A DNA stretch of 64,000 nucleotides, taken from assembly GCF_000716445.1 (NCBI RefSeq), contig NZ_JNWK01000003.1, forward strand, positions 186,001 through 250,000. The letters are read 5' to 3'. Positions 9,118 through 17,772 of this stretch are shown piece after piece; positions within the stretch are counted from its first letter, which is position 1; every line of letters starts with the position of its first letter. The DNA is from Streptomyces wedmorensis. Its GTDB lineage: Bacteria; Actinomycetota; Actinomycetes; Streptomycetales; Streptomycetaceae. The notes under the pieces are model-generated. The model saw nothing but the letters and a program-made list of their open reading frames with translations, searched no databases and was not told where the DNA came from. A program made the position numbers and the translations under genes.

Positions 9118-10242
9118 ATGCTGAACACCATGACCGCCTACGTGTGTCCCCGCTGCCACGTCCGCACGGCCACGTCCGCGCTCACCTGGTGTTGTCCGAA
9201 GTGCCGCGGCCCCTGGGACCTCGACTTCGCGGGCGGTCCGGTGCCCCTCCCGTCACTCGCGTCACGTGTGAATTCATTGTGGCGTTACACGGAAGCGCTG
9301 CCTCCGATGCCGTGCGCGCCCGAGGTGACCCTCGGCGAGGGCCGTACGCCCCTCGTCCCCCTCACCGACTCGGTTTCGGCCAAACTCGACTTCCTCATGC
9401 CGACCCTGTCGTTCAAGGACCGCGGCGCCGTGATGCTCGCCGCACACGCGCTGCGGCTCGCCCGCTCCGGAGGCCTCGAACGGATCGTGGCCGACAGCAG
9501 CGGCAACGCCGGCACGGCGGTCGCCGCGTACGGGGCACGGGCCGGGCTCGACACCGTCGTGTACGTCCCCGCCGGCACCTCCCCCAAGAAGCTGGACCAG
9601 ATCCGGGCGCACGGGGCGCGCGTCGTCGAGGTGCCGGGCGACCGCGAGGCCACGGCCAGGGCCGCCCGGGCGGCCGCCGACGAACCCGGCACCTTCTACG
9701 CCTCGCACGTCCACAACCCGTACTTCACCCACGGCACCAAGACCTACGTCTACGAGCTCTGGGAGGAGCTCGGCGGCCGCCTCCCCGACACGATCGTCGT
9801 CCCCGTCGGCAACGGCACCCTCCTCCTCGGCGCCGCCCTCGCCCTCGACGAACTCCACCGCCACGGCCTCACCGACACCCGGCCCGCCCTCGTGGCCGTG
9901 CAGGCGGCGGCCGTCTCCCCGCTGGCCGCCGCCTTCCACGCCGGCGCGGACGACCTCGCCGCCCCCGCCGCCGCCCTCCCCACCCTCGCCGAGGGCATCG
10001 CCATCACGGCCCCTCCCCGCGCCCGCCAGATCCTCCGCGCGGTACGGGACACCGGCGGCACCTTCCTCACCGTGGCCGACGACCGGATCCGCGCCGCCCA
10101 GCGCGACCTCGCCGCCCGCGGCCTCTTCGTCGAACCCACGGCGGCCGCCTGCTGGGCCGCGGTCAGCGCCGCCCCGCCCCGCCCGGGCCTCACGGTCCTC
10201 CCCCTGTGCGGCGCGGGCGCCAAGACGGGCCTGGCCCCCTGA
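9118..10242 (+). CDS. threonine-synthase-like PLP-dependent lyase with N-terminal zinc ribbon
   Basis: A 374-residue fold-type II PLP enzyme. It begins with a rubredoxin-like zinc ribbon (CPRC at residues 10-13 and CPKC at 26-29), seen in some threonine synthases. The PLP lysine is Lys100 in SFKDRGA, the phosphate/asparagine loop is SSGNAG (127-132), and a glycine loop PVGNGTLLLG follows. The C-terminal part is shorter than in the housekeeping ThrC, and no thrA/thrB neighbours are present, so this may be a diverged paralogue acting on another hydroxy-amino acid. The start may instead be the ATG at 9130; neither has a clear SD. Confidence 0.88.
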   Translation: MLNTMTAYVCPRCHVRTATSALTWCCPKCRGPWDLDFAGGPVPLPSLASRVNSLWRYTEALPPMPCAPEVTLGEGRTPLVPLTDSVSAKLDFLMPTLSFKDRGAVMLAAHALRLARSGGLERIVADSSGNAGTAVAAYGARAGLDTVVYVPAGTSPKKLDQIRAHGARVVEVPGDREATARAARAAADEPGTFYASHVHNPYFTHGTKTYVYELWEELGGRLPDTIVVPVGNGTLLLGAALALDELHRHGLTDTRPALVAVQAAAVSPLAAAFHAGADDLAAPAAALPTLAEGIAITAPPRARQILRAVRDTGGTFLTVADDRIRAAQRDLAARGLFVEPTAAACWAAVSAAPPRPGLTVLPLCGAGAKTGLAP

Positions 10243-10276
10243 AGCCGCACCGGGGTCCGCGGGGTCGCGGGGTGGA

Positions 10277-11020
10277 TCAGAACTCGTCGGCGCCGTTGCG
10301 GAGTTCGTAGGTCCAGTAGCCCGTCTTGGCGGCGGCCTCGTCGACGGCGAGCCCGCCGGCGGGGGCCTTGACGACGATGCTGCCCTCGGCCGGGCCGTCG
10401 GCGGAGAAGAGGTTGACGTTGAACTCGCCGACGACCTTGTTGTCCTCGTGGGCGCCGCCGAGGGCGACGCGCACGTTCGCGTAGGCGGGCTCGCCGGCCT
10501 TGAGGACGATCGGGGCGGCGGGCTTGCTCTTCGCCACGGCCGGGACGTCCTTGGCGGTCTGGATCGGGCCGAAGGCGATCAGCGGGTACTGGAGCAGGGT
10601 GCAGGCGCTGCCGGAGGTGTTGGTGGCGGTGAGGACGATGTGCTCGGTCGGGACCTCGTCGGCCTTCTTCGCCGTGATCTTGACGTCGCCGTAGGCGCAG
10701 GCGGGGGCCGCGCCGGAGGTCTTCGAACCGCCGGTGGAACCGGTGGAACCGGAACCGGTGGAGCCGGTGGAACCGGAGGAGGACCCGCCGGACGAGGAGG
10801 ACGTGGCGGTGGAGCCGCCGGCCGAGCCCGAGCCGCCCTTGGTGGCCGCCTGGTCCGCCGTACCGCCGGCGGCCGAACCGCCGGCCGACTGCGAGGCGGC
10901 GGCGCTGCCCGCGTCCTTCGCCCCGGTGGCGTCGTCACCGCCGCCGCAGGCGGTCAGGCCCAGCGAGAGGGCGGCGATGGCGGCGGCGGCCAGGACGGTG
11001 TTCTTGCGGTGGTTGCGCAT
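10277..11020 (-). CDS. DUF4232 lipoprotein with long Ser/Gly/Thr linker
   Basis: A 247-residue surface lipoprotein. The type II signal peptide has a clear lipobox, LTAC, with the lipidated Cys at about residue 25. A low-complexity Gly/Ser/Thr/Ala stretch covers about residues 26-105, including STGSTGSGSTGSTGG, and acts as a spacer from the membrane. The C-terminal 140 residues (ACAYGDVKITAKK..., a Cys pair, GPIQTAKDVPAV, ANVRVALGG) match the DUF4232 beta-sandwich fold. Function is unknown. It converges closely on the preceding PLP-enzyme gene (34 bp between stop codons). Confidence 0.88.
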   Translation of the reverse strand: MRNHRKNTVLAAAAIAALSLGLTACGGGDDATGAKDAGSAAASQSAGGSAAGGTADQAATKGGSGSAGGSTATSSSSGGSSSGSTGSTGSGSTGSTGGSKTSGAAPACAYGDVKITAKKADEVPTEHIVLTATNTSGSACTLLQYPLIAFGPIQTAKDVPAVAKSKPAAPIVLKAGEPAYANVRVALGGAHEDNKVVGEFNVNLFSADGPAEGSIVVKAPAGGLAVDEAAAKTGYWTYELRNGADEF

Positions 11021-11121
11021 GGTGGTGTTCCCCCGTTGACGCGGTCGGTCGGCGCACGTGACTCCGTGCTCGGTGCTGTATCCAGCTTCGCGCCCCGCGC
11101 TGCCGTCCCGCTTGCGTACCG

Positions 11122-13767
11122 CTAACGATCCGCTGACAGCCGCGACAGGCGCTCCGTGGCCCGCGCCGAACCTTCCGTGAAACCTGCCTTCTCCGACGCC
11201 GCGATCGCCCGTTCCAGCTGGTCAGCAGCCTCGTCGAGGCGGCCGATGCCGGCCAGCGCCTCGCCCCGCACGATCTGCAGCTGCGCCCGGACGACCACCG
11301 CGTCCGGCGCGACCAGTTCCCCGGCGCGAACGGTGTGGGCGAGGGCCCCCGCGTAGTCCTCCGCCTTCAGGCAGTGCCCGGCCAGGTGCTGGAGCGTCAG
11401 GACCTGCGTGGACGGGTGCCCGGTGCGGTCGGCGAGCGAGACCGCGTGCATCATCAGCAGCCCGGCCCGCTCGTGCTCCCCCGTCGCGTCGAGGACGGCG
11501 GCGTAGTTGACGTAGGCGATCGCCTCGCTGATGGCGTCGCCCGCGCGGGCCGCGAGACCGGGCGCCTTCTCCAGGTGGACGAGCGCCTCGGCGTCCCGGC
11601 CCTCCTCGTGCAGGATCCAGCCCAGCAGCGCCCGGGACCGCGACTGGGCGTCGAGGTCGCCCACGTGCACGGCCGAGGCGAGACCGGCCTCCAGGAGCGG
11701 CGTCCAGCCGTCCCCGATCCGCATGAGCATGAGCGGCCACTGCACGAGGGCGAGCCGCCAGGCGCGGTCGTGCAGACCGAGGGCCGCGGCGGCGGCCACC
11801 GCGCCCTCCAGGGCGGGACGTTCGGCCACGTACCAGTCCAGGGCCGCCGTGCGGTCCTCGAACTCCCTCGTGGCGGCCGGCCGTCGGACGTCGGCGGGCA
11901 GCGAGTAGCAGGGCTGGGAGCCCGGTTCGGCGGCGGCGTCGGCCGCCAGACCCGTGTAGAGGTAGTGGTCGACGAGCCGGAGCAGGCCCTCGGGATCGGC
12001 CTGCGGGGCGAGGTGGCGGGCGTACAGGCGCACCAGGTCGTGCGGCGTCCAGCGGCCCGGGACGGACTCGCTGAGCAGGTGCGCGGCGGCGAGCCGGTCC
12101 AGGTCGACGGAGGCCTGCGCGGGGGACGTGCCGGCGAGTGCGCCCGCCGCGAAACGGTCCAGGTCGGAGCCGGTGTGCAGGCCGATCGCGCGGAACAGCC
12201 GGGCGGCGGACTCCGGCAGCTGCTGGACGGTGAGGTGCAGCGCCGCCGACACCCCCCGGTCCTCCACGTCGAGCAGCGTCAACCGGCTCTGCTCGTCGGC
12301 GAGTTCGCCGACCATCGCGCCCAGCGTCCACTGCGGCCGTTCGGCCAGGCGGGCCGCCGTCACCCGCAGCGCGAGCGGCAGCCCGTCGCAGAGCCCGGCG
12401 AGCCGCTCGGCGGCCTCGGGCTCGGAGGCGACCCGCTCCGCGCCGAGCACGGTCGTGAGCAGGGCCGTCGAGTCGGCCGCCGGAAGGTGCCGCAGCGGCA
12501 CCGGCCGGGCGGCGTCGGAGGCGATGAGGCCGCCGAGCCGGTCACGGCTGGTGATCACGGTCGTGCAGTGGTCGCCGCCCGGCAGCAGCGGCCTGACCTG
12601 CTCGGAGGAGCGCGCGTTGTCGAGGACGACCAGCAGCCGCCGCCCGCCGGTGAGCGTGCGGAACAGCGCGCCCCGCGCCTCGACGGCCTCCGGAATGCGC
12701 TGCGGCGGGACGCCGAGCGCGAGCAGGAACTCCCGCAGCACGGCGGCCGTCTCGGGCGCCTGGGTCTCGCTGAAGCCGCGCAGGTCGGCGAAGAGCCGCC
12801 CGTCGGGGAAGTCGGCGCGCCGCTTGTACGCCCAGTGCACGGCGAACGCGGTCTTGCCGACGCCGGCGGGCCCGGTGACCAGGCACACCGGCGCCTCCTC
12901 GCAGGACACCGCCCGGTCGAGCGCGGCCAGTTCCGCGCCCCGGCCGGTGAAGCCGCGCGGCGCCCGCGGCAGCCCCTCCGGCACCGCGACGTCGGCCGGG
13001 ACGGCGGGGCGGGGCGCGGTGACGGGTTCGGCGGAGCGGAGCAGGGTCGCGTACGCCTCGGCGAGCGTCTCGCCCGGGTCCACGCCCAGCTCCTCGGCGA
13101 GCAGCCGCCGGGTCCTGTGGTACCAGTCGATCGCGTCCGACTGGCGCCCCGAGCGGCCGAGCGCCAGCATCAGCGCGGCCGCCAGGGACTCGCGCAGGGG
13201 ATGCGCGACGGCCTCGGTCCGGAGCACGGCGGCGGCCCTGGCGTGCTCGCCGAGCTTCCCGTACGCCTCCGCCAGCGCCTCCACCGACGCGAGCCGCAGC
13301 TCTTCGAGGCCTCCGGCCGCCGCTTCCAGCGGCCTGCTGTGCACGGTGCCGGTGAGCGCGGGCCCCTGCCAGTACGACAGCGCCTCCCGCAGCATCCGCA
13401 CCGCGTCGGCGGGCTGCCGCTGCACTCCCGCCAGGCCGACGAGCTCCTCGAACCGGTGCGCGTCCACCAACGACTCCGGCATCCGCAGCACGTACGCCGA
13501 CCCCTGGGTCGCGAGCTCGACGCCGTACTCCGCGGCCCCGTGCTCCGCCAGCAGTGCCCGCAGTCGCGACACGTGGCCCTGGAGCACCGTCTTGGCGTGC
13601 GTGGGCGGCTCGTCCTCCCACAGCGCGTCGATCAGCTGCTGGACGTTCACCGCGCTGTTGGGCCGCAGCAACAGCATGGCGAGCAGACTCGTCCGCTTGG
13701 CGGGCCCCAAGGCTACGTCCCTGTCCTCCGCCACCAACGCAACGGAGCCGAGCAGCCTGAACTCCAC
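11122..13767 (-). CDS. AfsR/SARP-type regulator (BTAD, NB-ARC, TPR)
   Basis: A large 881-residue transcriptional activator. The GTG at 13767 is preceded by GGAGG at 6 nt; the frame is open upstream but without homology. Residues about 1-95 are an OmpR-type winged helix (FRLLGSVALVAEDRDVALGP, LLRPNSAV, WEDEPP), about 100-245 the bacterial transcriptional activation domain, 299-307 a Walker A (GPAGVGKTA) opening an NB-ARC STAND ATPase with LLVVLDNA as Walker B, and the C terminus is a TPR array. Relatives such as AfsR integrate kinase signals and control secondary metabolism, but no biosynthetic cluster adjoins this gene, so a pleiotropic role is more likely. Not assigned as afsR itself. Confidence 0.92.
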   Translation of the reverse strand: MEFRLLGSVALVAEDRDVALGPAKRTSLLAMLLLRPNSAVNVQQLIDALWEDEPPTHAKTVLQGHVSRLRALLAEHGAAEYGVELATQGSAYVLRMPESLVDAHRFEELVGLAGVQRQPADAVRMLREALSYWQGPALTGTVHSRPLEAAAGGLEELRLASVEALAEAYGKLGEHARAAAVLRTEAVAHPLRESLAAALMLALGRSGRQSDAIDWYHRTRRLLAEELGVDPGETLAEAYATLLRSAEPVTAPRPAVPADVAVPEGLPRAPRGFTGRGAELAALDRAVSCEEAPVCLVTGPAGVGKTAFAVHWAYKRRADFPDGRLFADLRGFSETQAPETAAVLREFLLALGVPPQRIPEAVEARGALFRTLTGGRRLLVVLDNARSSEQVRPLLPGGDHCTTVITSRDRLGGLIASDAARPVPLRHLPAADSTALLTTVLGAERVASEPEAAERLAGLCDGLPLALRVTAARLAERPQWTLGAMVGELADEQSRLTLLDVEDRGVSAALHLTVQQLPESAARLFRAIGLHTGSDLDRFAAGALAGTSPAQASVDLDRLAAAHLLSESVPGRWTPHDLVRLYARHLAPQADPEGLLRLVDHYLYTGLAADAAAEPGSQPCYSLPADVRRPAATREFEDRTAALDWYVAERPALEGAVAAAAALGLHDRAWRLALVQWPLMLMRIGDGWTPLLEAGLASAVHVGDLDAQSRSRALLGWILHEEGRDAEALVHLEKAPGLAARAGDAISEAIAYVNYAAVLDATGEHERAGLLMMHAVSLADRTGHPSTQVLTLQHLAGHCLKAEDYAGALAHTVRAGELVAPDAVVVRAQLQIVRGEALAGIGRLDEAADQLERAIAASEKAGFTEGSARATERLSRLSADR

Positions 13768-13899
13768 CTGATACCTCCGCGATCCCTGTCCCTCAAGCCC
13801 CCCATCCCCGGCGTTCGAGGATACTTGCGAGTAGAGGCCCCCTCGGCCCACGCCGTTCCACGCCCCCACCGACGCCGTCGCTATCCGGACACGGCGACA

Positions 13900-13990
13900 C
13901 ACCGCGCCGGGAGACCGGCCGGACCGGGGGACGCACCGCGCCGGGAGACCGGCCGGACCGGGGGACGCACCGCGCCGGGAGACCGGCCGG
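13900..13990. repeat. 34-bp GC-rich tandem repeat (2.7 copies)
   Basis: Units begin at 13900, 13934 and 13968, each starting CACCGCGCCGGGAGACCGGC. The copies are identical. The array ends 3 bp before the stop codon of the leftward SNF2 gene and occupies the gap to the AfsR-like gene. GGCCGG-type self-complementarity inside each unit could form hairpins. Confidence 0.9.
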
Positions 13991-13993
13991 CGC

Positions 13994-16228
13994 TCAGGGC
14001 GCTTCCGGCGGGGCGTCCGCCGCCCGCGCCTCCTCCACCAGGCCCAGCCGCACCTGCTCCTCCTCCAGGATCCTGCGGGCGATCCCCGTGTCCGACACGT
14101 CGACGGCGTCGGGGGTGGCCTCGGCCACGGCGCTGCGGCGGGCGTACGCGTCGAAGAGGCGTGTCTTGCGCTCCAGGATCCTGACCAGGCGCTCGTCCAC
14201 CCCGCCGGTGGCGAGCAGCCGGTGCACGCGCACCCGCCTGACCTGGCCCATGCGATGGGCGCGGGCCACCGCCTGCTGCTCGATGGTCGGCTTGATCTGG
14301 GGTTCGCAGATGACGACGACGGACGCGGCCTGCATGTTGAGGCCGATGCCCGCCGCCTGGATCTGCGCCAGCAGCACCGCGGGCCCCGACACGGCCGCGA
14401 AGTCGTCGACGACCTGCTGCCGTCGCGCGGGCGGGACCTCGCCGGTGAGCGGACCGTGCACGGGGACACCCCCGTCGAGAGCCTCCGCCACCACGCCGAG
14501 CACGTCCTTGAAGTAGGAGAAGACCACCGTCTTCTGCCCGTTCTCGCCGGCCTCCCGGACGATCTCGCGGAGCCGCTCCAGCTTGGCCGACTTCTCGGGG
14601 CGCGCGTACGCGGCCTTGCGCATCGCCATGAAGTTGCCGGCGCGGACCGCCTCCCGATAGGCCTCCTCGTCGGAGACGCTCGGCTCCTCCCATTCGTCGG
14701 TGTGCTGGAGGGCGGGCAGCTCCGCGAGTACGTCCTTCTGGTTGCGCCGCAGATAGACCGGTGCGACGGCCTTGCGGAAGTCGACCGAGCCGGTGGCGGC
14801 GTCCCCCTGGGTGAGCGAGTCCGCGAGGTCGGGCCGGAGCATCCGGACGAGGTTGCGGAACTCCCCGACCCGGTTCTCCATCGGCGTGCCGGTCATGAGG
14901 AGGGCCCGCTCGGAGCACTCCACCCACCGGGCGACCGCCTGGGACCGCAGCGTCTTCGGGTTCTTCACCAGGTGCGCCTCGTCCACCACGAGCATCGCGA
15001 CGTCGCCGCCGCCCGGGGCGGGGAACCCGCGCAGCGCGTCGAAGGTGGTCACCGCCGCCCCGCCCGTGCTCCTCCACTCGGCGAACGCCTCGTGCCGGTC
15101 GGGACCGTGCAGGATCACCGACCGCAGCGTGCTCCGGGCCTCGATCTCGCGCACCCAGTTCACCAGGACGCTCGGCGGGCAGACGACCAGGAAGTGGCTC
15201 TGTCCCTTGGCGGCCAGGTGCGTCAGCGCGGCGATCGCCTGGACGGTCTTGCCGAGCCCCATCTCGTCGCCGAGCACCACCTTGCGCTGGGCGAGGACGA
15301 ACCGCGCGCCGAACTCCTGGTATCCGCGCAGGGAGACCCTGAGGCAGGAGTCGTCGAGCCGCTGGCGTCGTACGCGCTCCGCGAGCTTGTCGGGCAGGAA
15401 CCCCTGGGCGGCGCCCACCTCCGGCGCCCGCCCGGGGATCGCGGCGAGGACGCCGTAGTACTCGGCGGAGCGCAGCTCGAAGTCGACCCAGGCCGCGACG
15501 TCGGTCGCGGGTCCGCGCAGCAGGTCCACCGACGCCTGGGTGAGGAGTTCGAGCACTCCCGCCCGGTCCGCGTCCGCGACCACCGACCGGATGCCGTCGA
15601 CCGCGGCGAGCGCCCGGGACCGCTTCTCCTGTCCGGCCAGGAGCATCCGCATCCGCCCGGTGGCCGGTCTCGCGTCGGCGAGCAGCGGACCGAGCCGTCG
15701 CACCAGGCCCTCGGCCGTGTCGACCGCCCGCCGCCCGTCCGGCCCGGCCTCCACCAGAAGGTGCAGCGCGATGACGAGCGCGGTGGTCCGCGGCTCCGGC
15801 CGGTCCACGTCGATGCGCACGGCGACCGTCTCGTGCGCGGCCTCCGCCAGCCGCCGGGCGGCCGCGAGGATCTGGTCGGCGGTCTGCCTGCCGACCCCGG
15901 GAATCTGCCGCAGACGGTAAGGGCCCGCTTCGAGCACCCGCCCGACGGTCCTCAGCCCGCTCCGCTCGATGCCCTCCCACTGGAGCCGCCCCTGCGTGAC
16001 CTCCTTGAGCCGGACGACGGGCGTGGCACCGAGCTCCCGCGCCACCGCCTCGTCCTGCAGCGGCCTCAGCGCCTCCTGCACCGCCTCCACGGCCCTGCCG
16101 TGGTCCCCGCACACCGCCTGCGCCGCCTCGTAGAGCCGCGCCCCCCTGGCCACCGCCTCCCGCACGTCCCGCCCCACGCGCCCCACCCCTCGTCTCCCGA
16201 ACCCGTCCCATCGCCCGAAGACCGCCAC
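13994..16228 (-). CDS. SNF2-family DEAD/H helicase-like ATPase with helix-hairpin-helix N terminus
   Basis: A 744-residue DNA-dependent translocase/remodeller. The N-terminal third is non-ATPase and contains a helix-hairpin-helix-like segment (RLRQIPGVGRQTADQILAAA, about 106-126), suggesting DNA binding. The SNF2 ATPase follows: motif I GDEMGLGKT (320-328), DEAH box at 416-419, TGTPMEN, then the helicase C domain with FSYFKDVLG and the motif VI equivalent QQAVARAHRMGQ. The start is a GTG at 16228 with a G-rich SD. Bacterial SNF2 proteins often act in DNA repair, transcription recycling or phage defence; no partner nuclease or methylase is adjacent, so the role is open. Confidence 0.9.
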   Translation of the reverse strand: MAVFGRWDGFGRRGVGRVGRDVREAVARGARLYEAAQAVCGDHGRAVEAVQEALRPLQDEAVARELGATPVVRLKEVTQGRLQWEGIERSGLRTVGRVLEAGPYRLRQIPGVGRQTADQILAAARRLAEAAHETVAVRIDVDRPEPRTTALVIALHLLVEAGPDGRRAVDTAEGLVRRLGPLLADARPATGRMRMLLAGQEKRSRALAAVDGIRSVVADADRAGVLELLTQASVDLLRGPATDVAAWVDFELRSAEYYGVLAAIPGRAPEVGAAQGFLPDKLAERVRRQRLDDSCLRVSLRGYQEFGARFVLAQRKVVLGDEMGLGKTVQAIAALTHLAAKGQSHFLVVCPPSVLVNWVREIEARSTLRSVILHGPDRHEAFAEWRSTGGAAVTTFDALRGFPAPGGGDVAMLVVDEAHLVKNPKTLRSQAVARWVECSERALLMTGTPMENRVGEFRNLVRMLRPDLADSLTQGDAATGSVDFRKAVAPVYLRRNQKDVLAELPALQHTDEWEEPSVSDEEAYREAVRAGNFMAMRKAAYARPEKSAKLERLREIVREAGENGQKTVVFSYFKDVLGVVAEALDGGVPVHGPLTGEVPPARRQQVVDDFAAVSGPAVLLAQIQAAGIGLNMQAASVVVICEPQIKPTIEQQAVARAHRMGQVRRVRVHRLLATGGVDERLVRILERKTRLFDAYARRSAVAEATPDAVDVSDTGIARRILEEEQVRLGLVEEARAADAPPEAP

Positions 16229-16280
16229 GACGCCCCCGAACCAGCAGTACTACACCCCTCCAGGACCACCACCCCACCAC

Positions 16281-16314
16281 GAAGGGGCCGGACTCCACGG
16301 AGTCCGGCCCCTTC
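16281..16314. terminator. long hairpin terminator upstream of the accessory cassette
   Basis: Perfect 16-bp arms (GAAGGGGCCGGACTCC at 16281-16296 and its complement at 16299-16314) around 2 nt, so the real loop is a few bases larger. It sits 17 bp before a fragment identical to a ychF gene end, exactly where a ychF terminator would be expected. Confidence 0.8.
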
Positions 16315-16334
16315 CGAGGTGCGGGTGCGATCAG

Positions 16335-16348
16335 ACGTTGAAGCGGAA
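16335..16348. repeat. left 14-bp direct repeat: displaced ychF 3'-end sequence (putative att-like site)
   Basis: ACGTTGAAGCGGAA here is identical to the ychF 3' end at 18528-18541. Read on the minus strand, the codons TTC CGC TTC AAC GTC TGA spell FRFNV-stop, the ychF C terminus, but the bases further 5' on that strand no longer match ychF. The rest of the 309-bp gap before the CPCC gene (16229-16537) holds the terminator, this repeat and a perfect 11-bp tandem duplication CTGCGGACTGG at 16453-16474. No gene is seen in it. Confidence 0.7.
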
Positions 16349-16537
16349 TGTCTGAGCCTTGATCCTGACCTGCGGCGGAGCCCCAACCAGGGCTCTGACC
16401 TGGGGTTTCCTGGTTGGCATGCGCTGGCTCCCGACAGCCATTTACGGGTGTCCTGCGGACTGGCTGCGGACTGGCCGGGGGTCCCGAGGCAGAGAAATCC
16501 ATGGCACACGGGCGGGACCTGCAACGAAACTGCGCAG

Positions 16538-16924
16538 GTGAGCGACTCCTACCCCTGCCCGTGCTGCGGACACCGCGTGCTGGACGCGATGCCCGGCTCG
16601 TACGAGATCTGCCCCATCTGCTTCTGGGAAGACGACGGCGTCCAGTTCCGCTGGCCGACCATGGGCGGCGGGGCGAACAAGGTCTCCCTGATCGAGGCCC
16701 AGCGGAACTACCAGGACTTCGGCGCCTGCGACGAGCACGGCCGCCGGTTCGTCCGCCCGCCGGCCGAGGACGAGCCGCTCGACCCCGCCTGGCGCCCCAT
16801 CGATCTGGCACGGGACTCCTTCGAGGACTGGGCGGCCGAGGACCGCGCCCCGTGGCCCGACGACCACTCGGTGCTCTGCTGGTGGCTGCCCACCTTCTGG
16901 CGCCGGGACCACTCCGCGTCATGA
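16538..16924 (+). CDS. CPCC-family cysteine-rich protein
   Basis: A 128-residue cytosolic protein starting at a GTG (VSDSYPCPCCGHRV). The N terminus has CPCC at about residues 7-10 and CPICFWEDD at about 26-34, forming two closely spaced metal-binding knuckles. Conserved downstream segments are GGGANKVSLIEAQRNY and the Trp-rich end CWWLPTFW. The pattern matches the CPCC family, which is scattered across bacteria and often found near toxin or immunity genes; the molecular function is unknown. The stop overlaps the next start (ATGA), so it is the first gene of a compact operon. The SD is weak. Confidence 0.87.
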   Translation: MSDSYPCPCCGHRVLDAMPGSYEICPICFWEDDGVQFRWPTMGGGANKVSLIEAQRNYQDFGACDEHGRRFVRPPAEDEPLDPAWRPIDLARDSFEDWAAEDRAPWPDDHSVLCWWLPTFWRRDHSAS

Positions 16925-17652
16925 CCTCCCACATCGAGACACTCGTCCAGCAGCTCGACGGCAAGGCCGACGAGTCCTACGACGCCCGCGCGGAGCTGAT
17001 CTGGATCGGCGCCGACGCCATACCCACCGTCGTCAACGGCCTGCCTTCCCTCGGCGGCTTCGGCCAGCTGACCGCCATCGAGGTCTTCGAGGAGGTGGGC
17101 GATCCCCGTTGCGGTCCCGCTCTCATCGGCCTGCTGGACAGCGACAACCCGACCGTCCGCGAATGGGCGGCCATGGCCCTGGCGAGCCTGGAGATCGACG
17201 GCGCGGTCGAGCCCCTGCGCCGCGCCTACCGCGCCTGCCTGGAACGGGCGACCCCGCCCGACTGGACCGAGCCGGGCGGCATCCGCTGGGCCTTGACGGA
17301 ACTCGGCGCCCGCACCCCTGTCGTCCCGCCGCTCACCGCGCGCCTACGAGCCACCGCTGCGGACGACGCCCCGGGCTGGCCCTCGGCCCGCTTCGCCGAG
17401 ATCATCAACGACCTCGCCGACCACGCCCAGGTGATCCTCTACTCCCAGTTCTGGCGCGTGGACGCCGGCAGCACGTACGGCATCTCCGGCATCGGCCTGG
17501 ACTGGGAACTCGACTGGACCATGCCCTGGGAGCACCTCGTCGAAGAATCCCGCACCTGGTCCCTGCTGGAAGCCTCCGAAGCCCCCGCCGGCGACAACAT
17601 CTTCGTCGCCCCCACCTGGATCGACCGCGCCGACCTGCACCCGGAGAGGTGA
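16921..17652 (+). CDS. HEAT-repeat-like protein, unknown function
   Basis: A 243-residue cytosolic protein that overlaps the CPCC gene by ATGA, implying translational coupling. Residues about 15-100 form HEAT/ARM-like helix pairs (RAELIWIGADAIPTVVNGL, AIEVFEEVGDPRCGPALIGL, DNPTVREWAAMALASLEI). The C-terminal 90 residues are a different, Trp-rich region (YSQFWRVDAGSTYGI, DWELDWTMPWEHLVEES) with no recognised domain. HEAT-like scaffolds next to CPCC proteins resemble immunity or response modules of polymorphic toxin loci, but no toxin is seen here. That link is inference only. Confidence 0.8.
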   Translation: MTSHIETLVQQLDGKADESYDARAELIWIGADAIPTVVNGLPSLGGFGQLTAIEVFEEVGDPRCGPALIGLLDSDNPTVREWAAMALASLEIDGAVEPLRRAYRACLERATPPDWTEPGGIRWALTELGARTPVVPPLTARLRATAADDAPGWPSARFAEIINDLADHAQVILYSQFWRVDAGSTYGISGIGLDWELDWTMPWEHLVEESRTWSLLEASEAPAGDNIFVAPTWIDRADLHPER

Positions 17653-17655
17653 CCG

Positions 17656-17772
17656 ATGCGGTCCCAGCACCCCGAAGAAATCGGCTACGGCTACGTGATC
17701 GAGCGCTACGTGACGAGGAAGGACTCGGACCGCCCGCGCTACCGCGACCCAACGATTTACTACCACTGGTAG
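17656..17772 (+). CDS. 38-residue hypothetical microprotein
   Basis: ATG at 17656 follows the HEAT gene stop by 3 bp and has a good SD (GGAGAGG, 6 nt). The product MRSQHPEEIGYGYVIERYVT... is highly polar and Tyr/Arg-rich, ending IYYHW. The stop lies inside the inverted repeat before the antitoxin gene, which starts 10 bp later. Spacing and SD argue for a real gene; sequence similarity is unknown. It could instead be the remnant of a longer gene. Confidence 0.5.
   Translation: MRSQHPEEIGYGYVIERYVTRKDSDRPRYRDPTIYYHW

Noticed and set aside
16501..16537. ATG at 16501 as the start of the CPCC gene
   Set aside because: It is in a different frame from the CPCC protein; the GTG at 16538 opens the conserved sequence directly before CPCC.
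13881..16964. Long leftward frame over the SNF2 gene and further upstream
   Set aside because: Arg/Gly/Ala-rich without motifs; the true gene is in another frame and contains GDEMGLGKT and DEAH motifs.
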